Assembly (NCBI GenBank): GCA_024403715.1
Contig: JAKSRJ010000002.1
Span: 53,201-117,200 of the forward strand
From: Saccharofermentans sp.
GTDB taxonomy: Bacteria; Bacillota; Clostridia; Saccharofermentanales; Saccharofermentanaceae
DNA: 64,000 bases
Reading direction: 5' to 3'
Below, in pieces: positions 41,011 to 49,614 of this stretch (positions within the stretch are counted from its first letter, which is position 1; each line of letters starts with the position of its first letter). Both the position numbers and the translations under genes were made by a program. The notes beneath the pieces were generated by a model. That model worked only from the letters and a program-made list of their open reading frames with translations. It did no database searches and was not told the origin of the DNA.

Positions 41011-43629
41011 TTAAATTTTTCCTTTACGCTTCTTTTTGTCGTTATACATCATGACATCTGCTTCCTTAATCATGTCATTAATCTCATCTGCGTTTGTAAC
41101 CTGCTTCTGAGCAAAACCGATGCTGGCTGTGACATTATAAGGCACACCCTCAAGTCTCGGATTATCCTTAATAATCGCATCAAGTTCTTGATGTACATCT
41201 TCAAGGCTTACTTCGCCTTGCTGATAAGACAATATCGCGAAAGCAAACTCGTCTCCACCATATCTAGCACATATGCCTCTACCGCCAACGAACCTAAGCA
41301 AAGCTTCACCCATAATGACAATCGCATTATCACCTGCGTTATGACCATAAGTGTCATTAATAAACTTAAGTCCATCCATATCAACAGAGAATAAAGTTAG
41401 GACAGATTTCTTACCCTTGGTAATCGCAATACGTCTCTCGAGCTCATCCATGAAGCCTCGTCTGTTATAAAGTCCAGTCAGAACATCACTCTCAGAGAGC
41501 TTTTTAATCTCGGCATTAGCGCGTACAAAATTCTGATTGTTATATACAGAATTAAGAACAGTAGATGTAAATAGAGCGAACTCCTCAAATCTCTGTTCAT
41601 TACGAAGTGTTATCTCGTTAAGACCTGTGCAGGCAAAAACAAAATCGTCGCTATGTACGCGAATCTGCTTAAAGAGGAGGAAGTTGATGCCACTGTCCTT
41701 TTCAACCAACATATCAATATCAGGCAAAGCCTTATTAAGATTGACATATCTATGATCGTGCTTATAGACGTTCTTATAACCTGAAAACAACACTCTAAGC
41801 TTTGTATCAATACCCTTAAGCGCTACGAAATAATACTGATCAGACCAAAGCCAGAGATGGCGCTCTAGAACTGACAAAGCATTAAAGAAATTGCCCGCCT
41901 GAACAGCCTTACTTACAAATCGACTCATCTCATACATATGTCTGAAGTTATCTGTATTGTCTCTAGCTGCAACTGAAACAAGCTCAGCTACCTCTTCAGC
42001 ACTTTCTTGTCTTAAGCAACCACAAGATGACCTATATAGTGACTTATAGTGAATATCAATTGGTACATCCATTATCGCCTGACGCTTATCAGGATTATTC
42101 CAGCTATCGACGATAGCATTAAGCTTATTGGCAAACTCATTATAATCAGGACAACAGCTAGTGATTGGAGGATTATGAAGAGATGTCTCTCTTATGCCAT
42201 CAAAGCCTGCAATCTTAACATCTTCTGGCACACGGTAACCATGCTGCTTAAGTGTTGACTCGACACCTAATGCCATGGAATCGTTAGCGCAGATTATAGC
42301 TTCAGGAACCTTATATCCTGAATTAAGAAGGCCCTCCAAAACCTGAGATGCTGCCTCATCCCAGAAGTCTCCGTAGTGGATTCTTCGCTCATCGACATCG
42401 ACGCCGTTATCCTTAAGAACCTTCTTAAAAATAGCGATACGTCTGTCCGAGAATTCGTTACCACGGAAGCCTGCAAACATATCTACATTCTTAATTCCGT
42501 GATGCTCGACTATATGCCTACAGATATTCTCGAATCCCTCATCGTACTGGCATGCGACATTAATTACACCAGGATATTCTTTCTCAAACATGAATAGTGG
42601 AATATCACGATTCTTGGCAATTTTAATCAAAGCCTCGATGATTTCCTCATTACGAATCATCTGAGCAAATACAATCATTACATCCGGCTTAGACTGCTCT
42701 ATGTACTCGACAAACTTATGCTCATCGATACGCTTATCTTCGTGCTCTAGAGCACCAAAAGTATAAGCAGAAACAAGATATTTCTCACTAATTACTGGAG
42801 TCTGTAAATTTCTAAGGAAGATATTAAAATTCTCTGCATCTTCCCAGCTTCCACATACTGAAATCAACTTACGAGATTCGCCCTTAAGTGGTAGCTGATA
42901 TTCATCTTTTTGATATACACGGATATAGTCTACCTGGAGAGCACCATCTTCAGAGAAGTCTGTAATTGTAGACAGCGCTCCACCCATCTGGCCACCAATA
43001 CCCATACCAAGATGAATATAGAACGGATGGTTAAAAGGTGCTTCTACATTAGACTCGAAGAACTTCTCACCATCAATAAAGAAAGTGATTTTGCCAGGAA
43101 TCCATTCACACGCATACACATGAAAAACGTCAGCAGCATTACTACCTAGAGGGAATGTATACGCAGCCTGCTCAAGTATTGGATTCTCACCATAATGGAT
43201 ACTTACATAGTTCTTATCAGCAAGTCTTGTTGGTACACATAAAATATCAATCTGACCGCCAATCGGCCACTTACCATAAACCTTAGAATCACAGCAAAGC
43301 TTGAAAAAAGGCATAAAACCAGTAGTAAAAGGAATCTTAATTCGAGCCTCGAATCTACCATATGTAAACTCATGTTTATTACGCGTTGTAAGAAGCCCTG
43401 AAGTGTATTTAACTTCACCATTCTCATCCACTCGTCTTACTGGTCTTATATAGAGAATATCGTTCTTAACATAAACGTTTTCTTCACTTTGAACATACTC
43501 TTGTAATTCGTTATTGAACTCACCTGCAGGACGCGCCTCGATATTCCAGTCTAGAAAACCAGCTGAATCACCGCTAAACTCTTCGTCCCAAACTAGACGA
43601 TAACCATCTTGTTCAAAGTTTTTACTCAT
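41011..43629 (-). CDS. GH16-like / LacI-type sensor / GGDEF fusion
   Basis: 872 residues, no signal peptide or membrane helix. Residues 1-245: GH16 beta-jelly-roll (YRLVWDEEFSGD, YGRFEARIKIP, FHVYACEW, VDYIRVYQKD). The catalytic motif E-x-D-x-x-E is changed to GGQIDILC, so both glutamates are lost. Residues about 255-545: LacI/RbsB-type sugar-binding domain (MIVFAQMIRN, ICANDSMALG, IAGFDGIRET), followed by RSSCGCLRQ. Residues about 545-690 helical; 700-870 GGDEF with LYNRRGFMDEL and the intact RYGGDEFAF. Probably a soluble diguanylate cyclase that senses glucan-type sugars through two binding modules. Confidence 0.9.
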   Translation of the reverse strand: MSKNFEQDGYRLVWDEEFSGDSAGFLDWNIEARPAGEFNNELQEYVQSEENVYVKNDILYIRPVRRVDENGEVKYTSGLLTTRNKHEFTYGRFEARIKIPFTTGFMPFFKLCCDSKVYGKWPIGGQIDILCVPTRLADKNYVSIHYGENPILEQAAYTFPLGSNAADVFHVYACEWIPGKITFFIDGEKFFESNVEAPFNHPFYIHLGMGIGGQMGGALSTITDFSEDGALQVDYIRVYQKDEYQLPLKGESRKLISVCGSWEDAENFNIFLRNLQTPVISEKYLVSAYTFGALEHEDKRIDEHKFVEYIEQSKPDVMIVFAQMIRNEEIIEALIKIAKNRDIPLFMFEKEYPGVINVACQYDEGFENICRHIVEHHGIKNVDMFAGFRGNEFSDRRIAIFKKVLKDNGVDVDERRIHYGDFWDEAASQVLEGLLNSGYKVPEAIICANDSMALGVESTLKQHGYRVPEDVKIAGFDGIRETSLHNPPITSCCPDYNEFANKLNAIVDSWNNPDKRQAIMDVPIDIHYKSLYRSSCGCLRQESAEEVAELVSVAARDNTDNFRHMYEMSRFVSKAVQAGNFFNALSVLERHLWLWSDQYYFVALKGIDTKLRVLFSGYKNVYKHDHRYVNLNKALPDIDMLVEKDSGINFLLFKQIRVHSDDFVFACTGLNEITLRNEQRFEEFALFTSTVLNSVYNNQNFVRANAEIKKLSESDVLTGLYNRRGFMDELERRIAITKGKKSVLTLFSVDMDGLKFINDTYGHNAGDNAIVIMGEALLRFVGGRGICARYGGDEFAFAILSYQQGEVSLEDVHQELDAIIKDNPRLEGVPYNVTASIGFAQKQVTNADEINDMIKEADVMMYNDKKKRKGKI

Positions 43630-43714
43630 ATAATCCTAAAATAAAAAACAGTTATATGGATTATACTTCCAAACCCGTAAACAAATAATTAACAGATAAT
43701 AGATTTGCAGTTAA

Positions 43715-44428
43715 CTATCTAATTGCATCAAATTCAAATACATTAAGAAATTTCTTAGCTCGCTTTGTCTTAGGCTTAGTAAAGAACTCATCCGGAGTAT
43801 TTTCTTCCACTATCTTGCCGCCATCTAAGAACAAGACTCTATCAGCGATTGCCTTAGCAAACTGCATTTCGTGAGTTACGATAAGCATCGTCTTACCTTG
43901 CTTAGCAAGGCCTAACATTACATCTAATACCTCGCGTACCATCTCAGGATCGAGCGCCGCTGTAACCTCATCAAAGAGCATAATCTCTGGGTTCATGATA
44001 AGCGCACGAACTATAGCAACACGCTGCTTCTGACCGCCTGAGAGCTGACGTGGATATGAGTTAGCTTTATCCTTAAGACCTACTCTATCGAGAAACTCCA
44101 AAGCCTTCTCCTTAGCCTCCGACTTAGGCGTACCATTAACCTTCATTGGCGCGAGAATAATGTTATCAATTACCTTAAGATGTGGGAAAAGCTCGTAGTT
44201 TTGAAACACCATACCCACCTGAGCCTTAGGATCCGTCGTACTAATAGAGCCAATCTCGTAGGTCTCGAGGCCCTTAATTGTTCTTAGCAAAGTACTCTTA
44301 CCGCAGCCACTTGGGCCTACAATAACAATGACCTCCCCCTGCTTAACATCTAAGTTGATGCCATCTAATATCAGATTGCCATCAAATGATTTATGTAAAT
44401 CCTTAATAGATAAAACAACGTCACTCAT
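43715..44428 (-). CDS. Polar amino acid (cysteine) ABC transporter ATPase
   Basis: 237 residues from the ATG at 44428 (GGAG six bases before). Walker [10 protein letters not shown]-loop [11 protein letters not shown], signature LSGGQKQR, Walker [15 protein letters not shown] and H-loop VTHEMQ: the GlnQ/HisP type. Last gene of a five-gene operon with two permeases, an SGNH hydrolase and a binding lipoprotein. The Cys-rich leader peptide upstream indicates that cysteine or cystine is the cargo. Confidence 0.93.
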   Translation of the reverse strand: MSDVVLSIKDLHKSFDGNLILDGINLDVKQGEVIVIVGPSGCGKSTLLRTIKGLETYEIGSISTTDPKAQVGMVFQNYELFPHLKVIDNIILAPMKVNGTPKSEAKEKALEFLDRVGLKDKANSYPRQLSGGQKQRVAIVRALIMNPEIMLFDEVTAALDPEMVREVLDVMLGLAKQGKTMLIVTHEMQFAKAIADRVLFLDGGKIVEENTPDEFFTKPKTKRAKKFLNVFEFDAIR

Positions 44429-44430
44429 AA

Positions 44431-45105
44431 TTAACTCCATCTCTTCTCTAACATTCCTGCGATACTGCTAATCACAAAGCAAAGCACGAAATATAGCAAA
44501 AATACCATTAAGAAAACTCCAAAGGCAGCATTAGGACTGCTCATTCTATTGGCTTCTATTATCTGCTGTGCGACCTTCAGCACTTCAACTACGCCAATCA
44601 TTAACACTAAGCTTGTAGTCTTGATCATACGAGTGATGAGATTAATCGACAGTGGAATCATTCTTCTTACTGTCTGAGGAATGATTACGTATAAAAATGT
44701 CTGATTCTTACTTAATCCCAAGGCCTTGCTGCTCTCATACTGATGCTTTGGAATCGAGACTAAGCTTCCTCTTACTAAGTCGCCCATCTCAGCTACACCC
44801 CAGAGTGAGAAAACAATAATCGATGCGGTCTCACCATCTAATTTCCACCCAAGAGTTTTGGTTGTTCCGAAGAACACGATAAAGAGCAAAACTAGCTGCG
44901 GCATTATTCTTATAGTCTCTAAGTAAACGCGAAATAAAACCTTAAGAATTATGTTCTTAGATGTCATTAAGACACCCACGAGAAGGCCTACTGGAATGCT
45001 AATAGCGATAGCGATTAAGCTGATCTTCGCTGCCTCCGACAAACCTTCTAGAAGTCTTAGGAAGTTACTGCCCTTGAAGAGTACATCAAGTCCCAAATCC
45101 GGCAT
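44431..45105 (-). CDS. Amino acid ABC permease 2
   Basis: 224 residues, HisM/GlnP type with five helices. The EAA loop reads [20 protein letters not shown] then VIIPQTVRR. The ATG follows GAGGAGGGTCAGAT and overlaps the end of the other permease by 20 bases, so translation is coupled. Together the permeases form the heterodimeric membrane channel. Confidence 0.92.
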   Translation of the reverse strand: MPDLGLDVLFKGSNFLRLLEGLSEAAKISLIAIAISIPVGLLVGVLMTSKNIILKVLFRVYLETIRIMPQLVLLFIVFFGTTKTLGWKLDGETASIIVFSLWGVAEMGDLVRGSLVSIPKHQYESSKALGLSKNQTFLYVIIPQTVRRMIPLSINLITRMIKTTSLVLMIGVVEVLKVAQQIIEANRMSSPNAAFGVFLMVFLLYFVLCFVISSIAGMLEKRWS

Positions 45106-45745
45106 ATCTGACCCTCCTCTCGACTATTGATCCTAAGATACATACAGGAAGTAATATCATTAGATAGAATACTACGAGCATGAACAAACTCTCTGTTGTT
45201 CTATAGTAAAGTCCAATTAAATCCTTGGCAGTAAACATCAAATCCATAACACTAATCGCGCTGAAGACGCTAGTCTCTTTAAGAAGGAAAATAACATTAG
45301 CAATAATTCCTGGGATACTTGTCGATATAGCCTGAGGAAAGATTACATAAGTAAATGCCTGTCTGTTACTAAGCCCTAAGCTAATAGCACTCTCATGCTG
45401 GATTTTATCTACTGATTCAAGACCACTTCTTATTGATTCGGCCATGTAGCTTCCGCCTAAGAAAGCTAAGCCCACAATACCGCACACTTCGGCATCAAGC
45501 TTAATTCCTACCTTAGGTAGGCCGTAGTAGATGAAGAATAGCTGTACAAGAAGTGGTGTATTACGGCTAATCTCGATATAAAAGGCAACTATTTTATTTA
45601 AAACAGGAATTTTTCTATAACGAATAAAAGCTGCTATAACTCCTATAAGAGCAGCAGCTAATATTCCTAATAGACCGATTCGTACAGTAAGGATTGCCGC
45701 TTTCTCATATAAAGGCCAATACTTATGTATAAATTCCCAGTTCAC
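45086..45745 (-). CDS. Amino acid ABC permease 1
   Basis: 219 residues, same family: ISRNTPLLVQLFFIYYGLPK, EAA loop DKIQHESAISLGLSNRQAFT then FPQAIS. GTG start overlapping the SGNH gene's stop (GTGA). Five hydrophobic helices. Confidence 0.92.
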   Translation of the reverse strand: MNWEFIHKYWPLYEKAAILTVRIGLLGILAAALIGVIAAFIRYRKIPVLNKIVAFYIEISRNTPLLVQLFFIYYGLPKVGIKLDAEVCGIVGLAFLGGSYMAESIRSGLESVDKIQHESAISLGLSNRQAFTYVIFPQAISTSIPGIIANVIFLLKETSVFSAISVMDLMFTAKDLIGLYYRTTESLFMLVVFYLMILLPVCILGSIVERRVRYAGFGT

Positions 45746-46365
45746 GCTAATAATTCCTTTACTCTTTCTTCTATTGCATCTGCAAGTAGCGCATGATTAT
45801 AAGGATCCATGTGTTCCCTGTCAGCGTCACTTGGAATTGCTATTAAGGAAGCATCTAGAAAGGCAGTTTTATGCTTATCTGCGACTTTTTTATATTCCTT
45901 AGCAAGTTCATGCGATACATTTACTGAATTTTCATTAAATTCAGGATCAAAACCTTCATCTCCAACACCATGCTTAAGGTGAATAGGAGATACAACAAGT
46001 ACTTTTAAGTTACTGTCGAACTGCTCTGCAGCTTTAATTAACATCTCAATGCCCTTAGCTATAACACCAGCTGAGGCACCGTAGAGTGTCTTACAGTCGT
46101 TAGTTCCAAGCATTATCACTAATACATCGGGGCGATGGGCTTCGAGAAGAACTGGTAGAAGCTTAATACCGCTTCTACCAACTCTTAACGCATCTTCGAA
46201 GATTGTGGTTCTACCACATAGGCCTTCTTCAACTACTCTGACACCCTTGTCGAATAGCTTTTCCTGAAGAAGTCCTGTCCATCGTATCTCCCATGGATAA
46301 CGACTTCCGTCAATTGGGTTATAGCCCCAGGTATTTGAGTCACCAAAACACAATACCTGTTGCAC
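45742..46365 (-). CDS. SGNH/GDSL hydrolase inside cysteine ABC operon
   Basis: 207 residues. SGNH blocks: FGDSNTWGY (Ser nucleophile at about 9), a Gly in block II, GTNDCK (block III) and DREHMDPYNH with the Asp/His pair (block V). Resembles arylesterase/TesA-like acyl hydrolases of the cytosol. GTG start one base after the binding-protein stop, 4-base overlap with the next permease: firmly embedded in the operon. It may deacylate an imported S- or O-acyl derivative or act on O-acetylserine-type intermediates; this is inference. Confidence 0.9.
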   Translation of the reverse strand: MQQVLCFGDSNTWGYNPIDGSRYPWEIRWTGLLQEKLFDKGVRVVEEGLCGRTTIFEDALRVGRSGIKLLPVLLEAHRPDVLVIMLGTNDCKTLYGASAGVIAKGIEMLIKAAEQFDSNLKVLVVSPIHLKHGVGDEGFDPEFNENSVNVSHELAKEYKKVADKHKTAFLDASLIAIPSDADREHMDPYNHALLADAIEERVKELLA

Positions 46366-47211
46366 TTAGATAACGCCTCCCTCCACTACGAGCTCATCCT
46401 CATAATCAGCACCGTATACATCGATAAGTGTTGCTTCATAGTCAGCGTGGAAGAAGTCCTCTGTTCCAAGAGTTACAAGCTCATCGTTAAGCCAGTTAAG
46501 TAAGGACTCATTACCAGAAGTAACTGCAGCTGCGATTGTATCCTGGCTTCCAAGGGATGGGATACCTACAACATAACCTTCATTCTCGATAGCGAAAGCG
46601 ATAACCTCAGTGTTATCGTTAGCCCATGCTGCTGATGTTCCGTTCTCAAAAGCTTCCTTAGCTGTAGCGTATGAGTCAAACTTCTGAAGTGGGATGTCTG
46701 GATAGTTCTCGATTAAGTATGTCTCAGCTGTTGTACCAGAAATAACAATGATTGAATCATCAGGATTCCAGTTATCAAGGCTTGTGATTACGTTATCTTC
46801 ACGAGATACAATACCCAAAGCTACATTCATGTAAGGATTAGCAAAATCTACAACTTCTTCTCTCTCAGCTGTTACTGTAAAGTTTGCAAGAACTACATCA
46901 ACTCTACCTGTCTCTAAGTACTCAATTCTTGATGCTGCCTCAGTAGATACGAAGTTAACCTCTACGCCTAAGTCCTCTGCGATTCTGTTTGCATAATATA
47001 CATCGTAGCCCTGATAAGATCCGTTCTCATCTACATAGCCAAATGGATACTTATCAGAAAAAACACCAATGTTGATTACTCCACTTTCCTGAATCTCATC
47101 AAGAGTTCTGTAGATGTGATCTTCTTCACTGCTGTTTGCAGCGCATCCTACAAGTGAAAAACCAATTGCTGCTGTAAGCGCTGTTGCCAAAACTTTTGTA
47201 AATGTCTTCAT
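46366..47211 (-). CDS. Cysteine/cystine-type binding lipoprotein
   Basis: 281 residues. Lipoprotein signal with LVGCAANSSEE. Family-3 binding protein: INIGVFSDKYPFGYVDENGS, GRVDVVLANFTVTAEREEVV, DFANPYMNVALGIV and a C-terminal LVVEGGVI, as in the cysteine-binding Cj0982/CjaA group. Delivers the amino acid to the permeases. Transcription passes through a leader peptide with five Cys codons and a terminator before this gene. Confidence 0.92.
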   Translation of the reverse strand: MKTFTKVLATALTAAIGFSLVGCAANSSEEDHIYRTLDEIQESGVINIGVFSDKYPFGYVDENGSYQGYDVYYANRIAEDLGVEVNFVSTEAASRIEYLETGRVDVVLANFTVTAEREEVVDFANPYMNVALGIVSREDNVITSLDNWNPDDSIIVISGTTAETYLIENYPDIPLQKFDSYATAKEAFENGTSAAWANDNTEVIAFAIENEGYVVGIPSLGSQDTIAAAVTSGNESLLNWLNDELVTLGTEDFFHADYEATLIDVYGADYEDELVVEGGVI

Positions 47212-47230
47212 TTCTTTTTCTCCTTTTATC

Positions 47231-47268
47231 TCAAAAAAATAGCCTGGAATTAAATTTTCTTCCGGGCC
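47231..47268 (-). terminator. Attenuator between Cys leader peptide and binding-protein gene
   Basis: On the minus strand GCCCGGAA / TTCCAGGC (one mismatch) is followed by TATTTTTTT, 20 bases before the binding-protein start and about 57 bases after the leader peptide stop. Position fits transcription attenuation. Confidence 0.75.
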
Positions 47269-47325
47269 TTAATAATGTTTTTATTTGTTTTTGTCGCTTA
47301 AACTAAAGCACTATTAAAGTCCCAC

Positions 47326-47397
47326 TTAACACATTCGGCAACAACAACACATATTGTCATTAATCTTCTTATATATAGTGTTTATAGGCTTTTTCAT
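47326..47397 (-). CDS. Cysteine leader peptide (23 aa)
   Basis: ATG behind AAGGAGG. The peptide starts MKKPINTIYKKINDN and ends MCCCCRMC: four consecutive Cys codons plus a fifth and then a stop. It is the first ORF of the putative cysteine ABC operon. Ribosome stalling at the Cys codons when charged tRNA-Cys is scarce would prevent formation of the downstream terminator. Cys-run leader peptides are known from actinobacteria, but I know of none described for clostridial ABC operons. Confidence 0.8.
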   Translation of the reverse strand: MKKPINTIYKKINDNMCCCCRMC

Positions 47398-47429
47398 CGT
47401 CTTCAACCTCCTTAACGATTGATGCTGAG

Positions 47430-47458
47430 AGTTTAAACTTATTTACCTACCAAGTCAA
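47430..47458 (-). promoter_or_regulatory. Promoter of cysteine ABC operon
   Basis: Minus strand TTGACT (47453-47458), 17-base spacer, TAAACT (47430-47435). Start expected near 47423, 26 bases before the leader peptide. The -35 box lies in the middle of the dyad at 47442-47467. Confidence 0.7.
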
Positions 47459-47467
47459 TAGGTAATT
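47442..47467. promoter_or_regulatory. Operator-like dyad 1 of sulfur locus
   Basis: TTACCTA-N9-TAGGTAA, a perfect 7-bp inverted repeat. It covers the -35 region of the cysteine operon promoter and ends six bases before the -35 of metQ. Confidence 0.75.
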
Positions 47468-47472
47468 TAGTG

Positions 47473-47501
47473 TTGACATCAAAATTTTTGAGTGGTAATA
47501 T
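47473..47501 (+). promoter_or_regulatory. Consensus promoter of metQNI-nifS-iscU
   Basis: TTGACA, 17-base spacer, TAATAT. A near-perfect sigma-A promoter; such a strong promoter needs a repressor to be regulated. Confidence 0.85.
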
Positions 47502-47504
47502 CCT

Positions 47505-47530
47505 TTCACCTACCGAAGAGGTGGGTAATT
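47505..47530. promoter_or_regulatory. Operator-like dyad 2 of sulfur locus
   Basis: TTCACCTACC-N5-GGTGGGTAATT. Aligns without gaps to dyad 1 with matching outer half-sites (ACCTACC and GGTAATT). Covers the start point of the metQ transcript; centre-to-centre distance to dyad 1 is 63 bases, six helical turns. Confidence 0.7.
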
Positions 47531-47542
47531 CAAAAAAGAGAA

Positions 47543-47611
47543 ATGGTAAAGAAAATGAAAGAGTATTTCGAGAAGTTAGTAAGAGAAAACTACCGCCAGG
47601 GGCGAATGTGA
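47543..47611 (+). CDS. Possible 22-aa leader ORF of metQ transcript
   Basis: MVKKMKEYFEKLVRENYRQG plus RM. Only a weak AAGAG ribosome site. Ends with the start of a possible hairpin region, 50 bases before metQ. Two Met near the start and one at the end; no Cys. Could be a leader peptide, but codon content gives no clear signal. Confidence 0.35.
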   Translation: MVKKMKEYFEKLVRENYRQGRM

Positions 47612-47661
47612 GTTTTGTTTTTACCAAAGAATCAAAAATAAAAATTTAGGAGAAAAACAAA

Positions 47662-48525
47662 ATGAAAAAATTCACATCACTTTTACTTATAGCAGCACTT
47701 AGCGCATCAGCAGCATTTGGATTTACAGCTTGCTCTGCAGAAGATGCTTCTAACGACGAGGTAGTTATCGCTATCCCTAACGACACAACAAACGAGGCGA
47801 GAGCACTTCTCCTCCTCCAGGAATTAGGTTATATCACAATCGATCCTGACGCTGGTATCGCAGCAACACCTATCGATGTTATCGATAACCCACACAACAT
47901 CACTTTCCAGGAAGTAGAGGCAGCTCAGCTCCCAACAGTCTTAAGCGATGTTGACTACGCAGTAATTAATTCAAACTACGCTATCGATGCTGGTCTTGTA
48001 CCTACAGTCGATGGTCTTGGAATCGAGAACAGCGCTTCCGCTTATGTAAATATCCTTGTAGTAGAAGAGGGCAACGAGGATTTGCCAGAAGCTAGAGCAC
48101 TTGTTGCAGCACTCGAGTCACAGCAGGTATATGACTTTATTATCGACAACTACGATGGCGGTGTTGTTCCTGTAGTTGAGAACAGAACAAACGGTTATGA
48201 CGATTCAATCGATTATGCTGCTTTGGCAGGCACAACAATTTCTGTTGCCGCTACTCCTTCCCCACATGCAGAGATTTTGGCAGTAGTTGCTGATATCCTC
48301 GCTGAGTATGACATCACTCTTGATATCGTAGAGTTTAACGACTATGTACAGCCTAATAACGTAGTTGAAGAGGGCGAGATTTTCGCTAACTACTTCCAGC
48401 ATGTTCCATACCTCGACGACTTCAACGCTGAGAATGGTACACACCTCGTTTCTATCTCTGGTATTCACGTAGAGCCAATGGCTATCTACGGTGGTCAGCA
48501 GGCAAACCTTGACGCACTTTCCTGA
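47662..48525 (+). CDS. metQ: MetQ/NlpA methionine-binding lipoprotein
   Basis: 287 residues. Lipoprotein signal ending GFTACSAEDAS. NlpA family landmarks: YAVINSNYAIDAGLVP, SAYVNILVVEEGNEDLPEA and two alpha/beta lobes; the family's usual order of halves seems changed, with a VAATPSPHAEILAVV segment typical of the N-terminal half lying after residue 190. That circular-permutation-like order is worth noting. Binds methionine for MetNI. A terminator separates it from metN, which would give more binding protein than transporter. Confidence 0.9.
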   Translation: MKKFTSLLLIAALSASAAFGFTACSAEDASNDEVVIAIPNDTTNEARALLLLQELGYITIDPDAGIAATPIDVIDNPHNITFQEVEAAQLPTVLSDVDYAVINSNYAIDAGLVPTVDGLGIENSASAYVNILVVEEGNEDLPEARALVAALESQQVYDFIIDNYDGGVVPVVENRTNGYDDSIDYAALAGTTISVAATPSPHAEILAVVADILAEYDITLDIVEFNDYVQPNNVVEEGEIFANYFQHVPYLDDFNAENGTHLVSISGIHVEPMAIYGGQQANLDALS

Positions 48526-48550
48526 TAGACACGCCACCTAAAAATAACTT

Positions 48551-48582
48551 AAGCGCCTCACTTCAAACGGGGCGCTTTTTTA
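48551..48582 (+). terminator. Terminator between metQ and metN
   Basis: AAGCGCC / GGCGCTT stem, 14-base loop, T tract. Partial readthrough would set the MetQ to MetNI ratio. Confidence 0.8.
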
Positions 48583-48597
48583 TTAAAGAGGAATACT

Positions 48598-49614
48598 ATG
48601 ATTACTATTAAAGACTTATCCAAAACATTCGAGACTAAGGCCGGTCAGGTCGAAGCTCTTAAGAATATCAACTTAACTATAGAAGATGGCGATATCTACG
48701 GCATCATCGGAATGAGTGGCGCTGGTAAAAGTACTCTCGTTCGTACTATCAACATGCTCGAGCGCCCAACTTCAGGCCAGGTTGTTATTAATGATACTGA
48801 TATCGGCTCTTTAAGCGACAAAGAACTTCGCTCTTATAGACGTAAAGTCACAATGATTTTCCAGGGCTTTAATCTCTTGATGCAGCGTAACTGCCTTAAG
48901 AATGTATGCTTTCCTCTAGAGCTCGCAGGTGTTCCTAAGGATGAAGCCCGTCAAAAGGCACTTAAGCTTCTCGAGTTAGTTGAACTTAAGGATAAGGCAA
49001 AGGCTTATCCAGCACAGTTATCAGGAGGACAGCAGCAAAGAGTAGCGATAGCAAGAGCACTTGCTACTGATCCAGATATCCTATTATGCGATGAGGCAAC
49101 TTCTGCTCTTGATCCTAAAACAACTAATTCCATCTTAGATTTGATTCGTGACATCAATAAAAAGCTTGGTATTACAGTTATTGTTATTACTCACCAGATG
49201 AGCGTTGTAGAGAATATCTGTAATAAGGTAGCGATCTTAGAGAATGGTTCAATCGTTGAAGAAGGAACAGTCGAAGAAGTATTTGCTAACCCTAAGTCAG
49301 ATGCAGGTAGAAGACTCGTATATCCAGACTTTAATGAAGAGACTATTGGAGAAAATGTCTTAGATAGTAATACACATATTCTAAGAGTTGTATTTAACGA
49401 ATCCGACACAGCCACAGAGCCAATCATTGCCAAGCTTGCTAAGGAGACAGGCATCGAAGCTAATATCATCTATGCTTCTACTAAGAGCATCAATAACAAA
49501 GCTCACGGATCAATGCTCCTTACTTTTAAGACAGCCGATGAGCTTAATGAGGCTATTAAGTTCCTCTCACCTGTCTCAGGCATCACAATTCAGGAGGTGA
49601 CAAAAAATGTTTAA
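48598..49614 (+). CDS. metN: MetN methionine ABC ATPase
   Basis: 338 residues: Walker A GMSGAGKS, Q-loop IFQGFNLLMQRNC, signature LSGGQQQR, Walker B ILLCDEATSALDPK, H-loop ITHQM. The C-terminal 75 residues (about 262-335) form the NIL/ACT-like domain that binds methionine and inhibits transport in the Escherichia coli protein. Its stop overlaps metI by 8 bases; GGAGG for metI lies within metN. Confidence 0.95.
   Translation: MITIKDLSKTFETKAGQVEALKNINLTIEDGDIYGIIGMSGAGKSTLVRTINMLERPTSGQVVINDTDIGSLSDKELRSYRRKVTMIFQGFNLLMQRNCLKNVCFPLELAGVPKDEARQKALKLLELVELKDKAKAYPAQLSGGQQQRVAIARALATDPDILLCDEATSALDPKTTNSILDLIRDINKKLGITVIVITHQMSVVENICNKVAILENGSIVEEGTVEEVFANPKSDAGRRLVYPDFNEETIGENVLDSNTHILRVVFNESDTATEPIIAKLAKETGIEANIIYASTKSINNKAHGSMLLTFKTADELNEAIKFLSPVSGITIQEVTKNV

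Noticed and set aside
47398..47661. SAM riboswitch or T-box in the metQ leader
   Set aside because: The leader is only about 150 bases and lacks the T-box sequence TGGNACCGCG and the S-box core; operators and promoter explain the region.
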